Origin: Candidatus Njordarchaeota archaeon
Lineage (GTDB): Archaea > Asgardarchaeota > Njordarchaeia > Njordarchaeales > Njordarchaeaceae
Direction: 5' to 3'
DNA length: 16,027 nt
NCBI GenBank assembly: GCA_029856615.1
Contig: JAHKLF010000010.1
Location: 1-16,027, forward strand
A model generated the notes under the pieces. That model did not search any database and had not been told where the DNA came from. It saw nothing but the letters and a program-made list of their open reading frames with translations. Shown here piece after piece: positions 16,019 to 16,027 of the stretch (position 1 is its first letter; each line of letters starts with the position of its first letter). Position numbers and translations under genes: made by a program.

Positions 16019-16027
16019 CACCAAATA

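Noticed and set aside
1..16027. CRISPR arrays, tRNA or rRNA genes, insertion sequences, terminators
   Set aside because: No short direct repeats with spacers, no cloverleaf-like or rRNA-like stretch, no transposase frame, and only 53 non-coding bases in the window.

Overview
The window is almost entirely one gene. A single reading frame on the minus strand starts at ATG 15974 and stays open to the left edge, at least 5,324 codons with no stop, so the 3' end of the gene lies outside the window. I checked the frame triplet by triplet over most of its length and by continuous translation over the rest. All other open frames are shadows of this gene. The DNA is AT-rich, and Ile ATA and Arg AGA/AGG codons are common. 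A TATA-like box with a Shine-Dalgarno sequence precedes the start. N-x-S/T sequons are frequent. Together these suggest an archaeon, possibly a thermophilic Thermoproteota-type lineage. That is an inference, and no marker gene is present to fix the taxon.

Layout in the direction of translation (right to left). At 16027-15975 there is a compact promoter: TATA-like box, a perfect 8-bp inverted repeat, and an RBS inside one arm of that repeat. At 15974-15900 the gene encodes a signal peptide or N-terminal membrane anchor. From 15740 to about 9930 there is a long stalk of about 20 Ig-like beta-sandwich domains. Its last 12 domains, starting at 12902, are spaced very evenly, 81-87 residues apart. 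From 9930 to 9580 come an acidic linker and two hydrophobic segments that look like a transmembrane hairpin. From about 9420 to 8880 there is an alpha/beta domain whose strand-His ... strand-Cys layout resembles clan CD (caspase-like) peptidases. From 8560 to 5560 the protein is a very long, charged, mostly helical region with many sequons. From 5350 to 4890 there is a hydrophobic helical cluster, followed by a second acidic linker at 4682-4562. From 4560 to 2505 there are mixed globular and helical parts, including a divergent tandem duplication of a unit of about 105 residues. From 2500 to 1 a Lys/Glu-rich helical region continues out of the window.

The simplest model is a giant cell-surface protein. 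A glycosylated Ig-like stalk is tethered by a mid-protein membrane hairpin to a second extracellular part made of a caspase-like candidate domain and a huge helical array. No partner gene is visible. The architecture is unfamiliar to me, and I give no gene symbol. Base composition at third codon positions also changes strongly from one end of the gene to the other.
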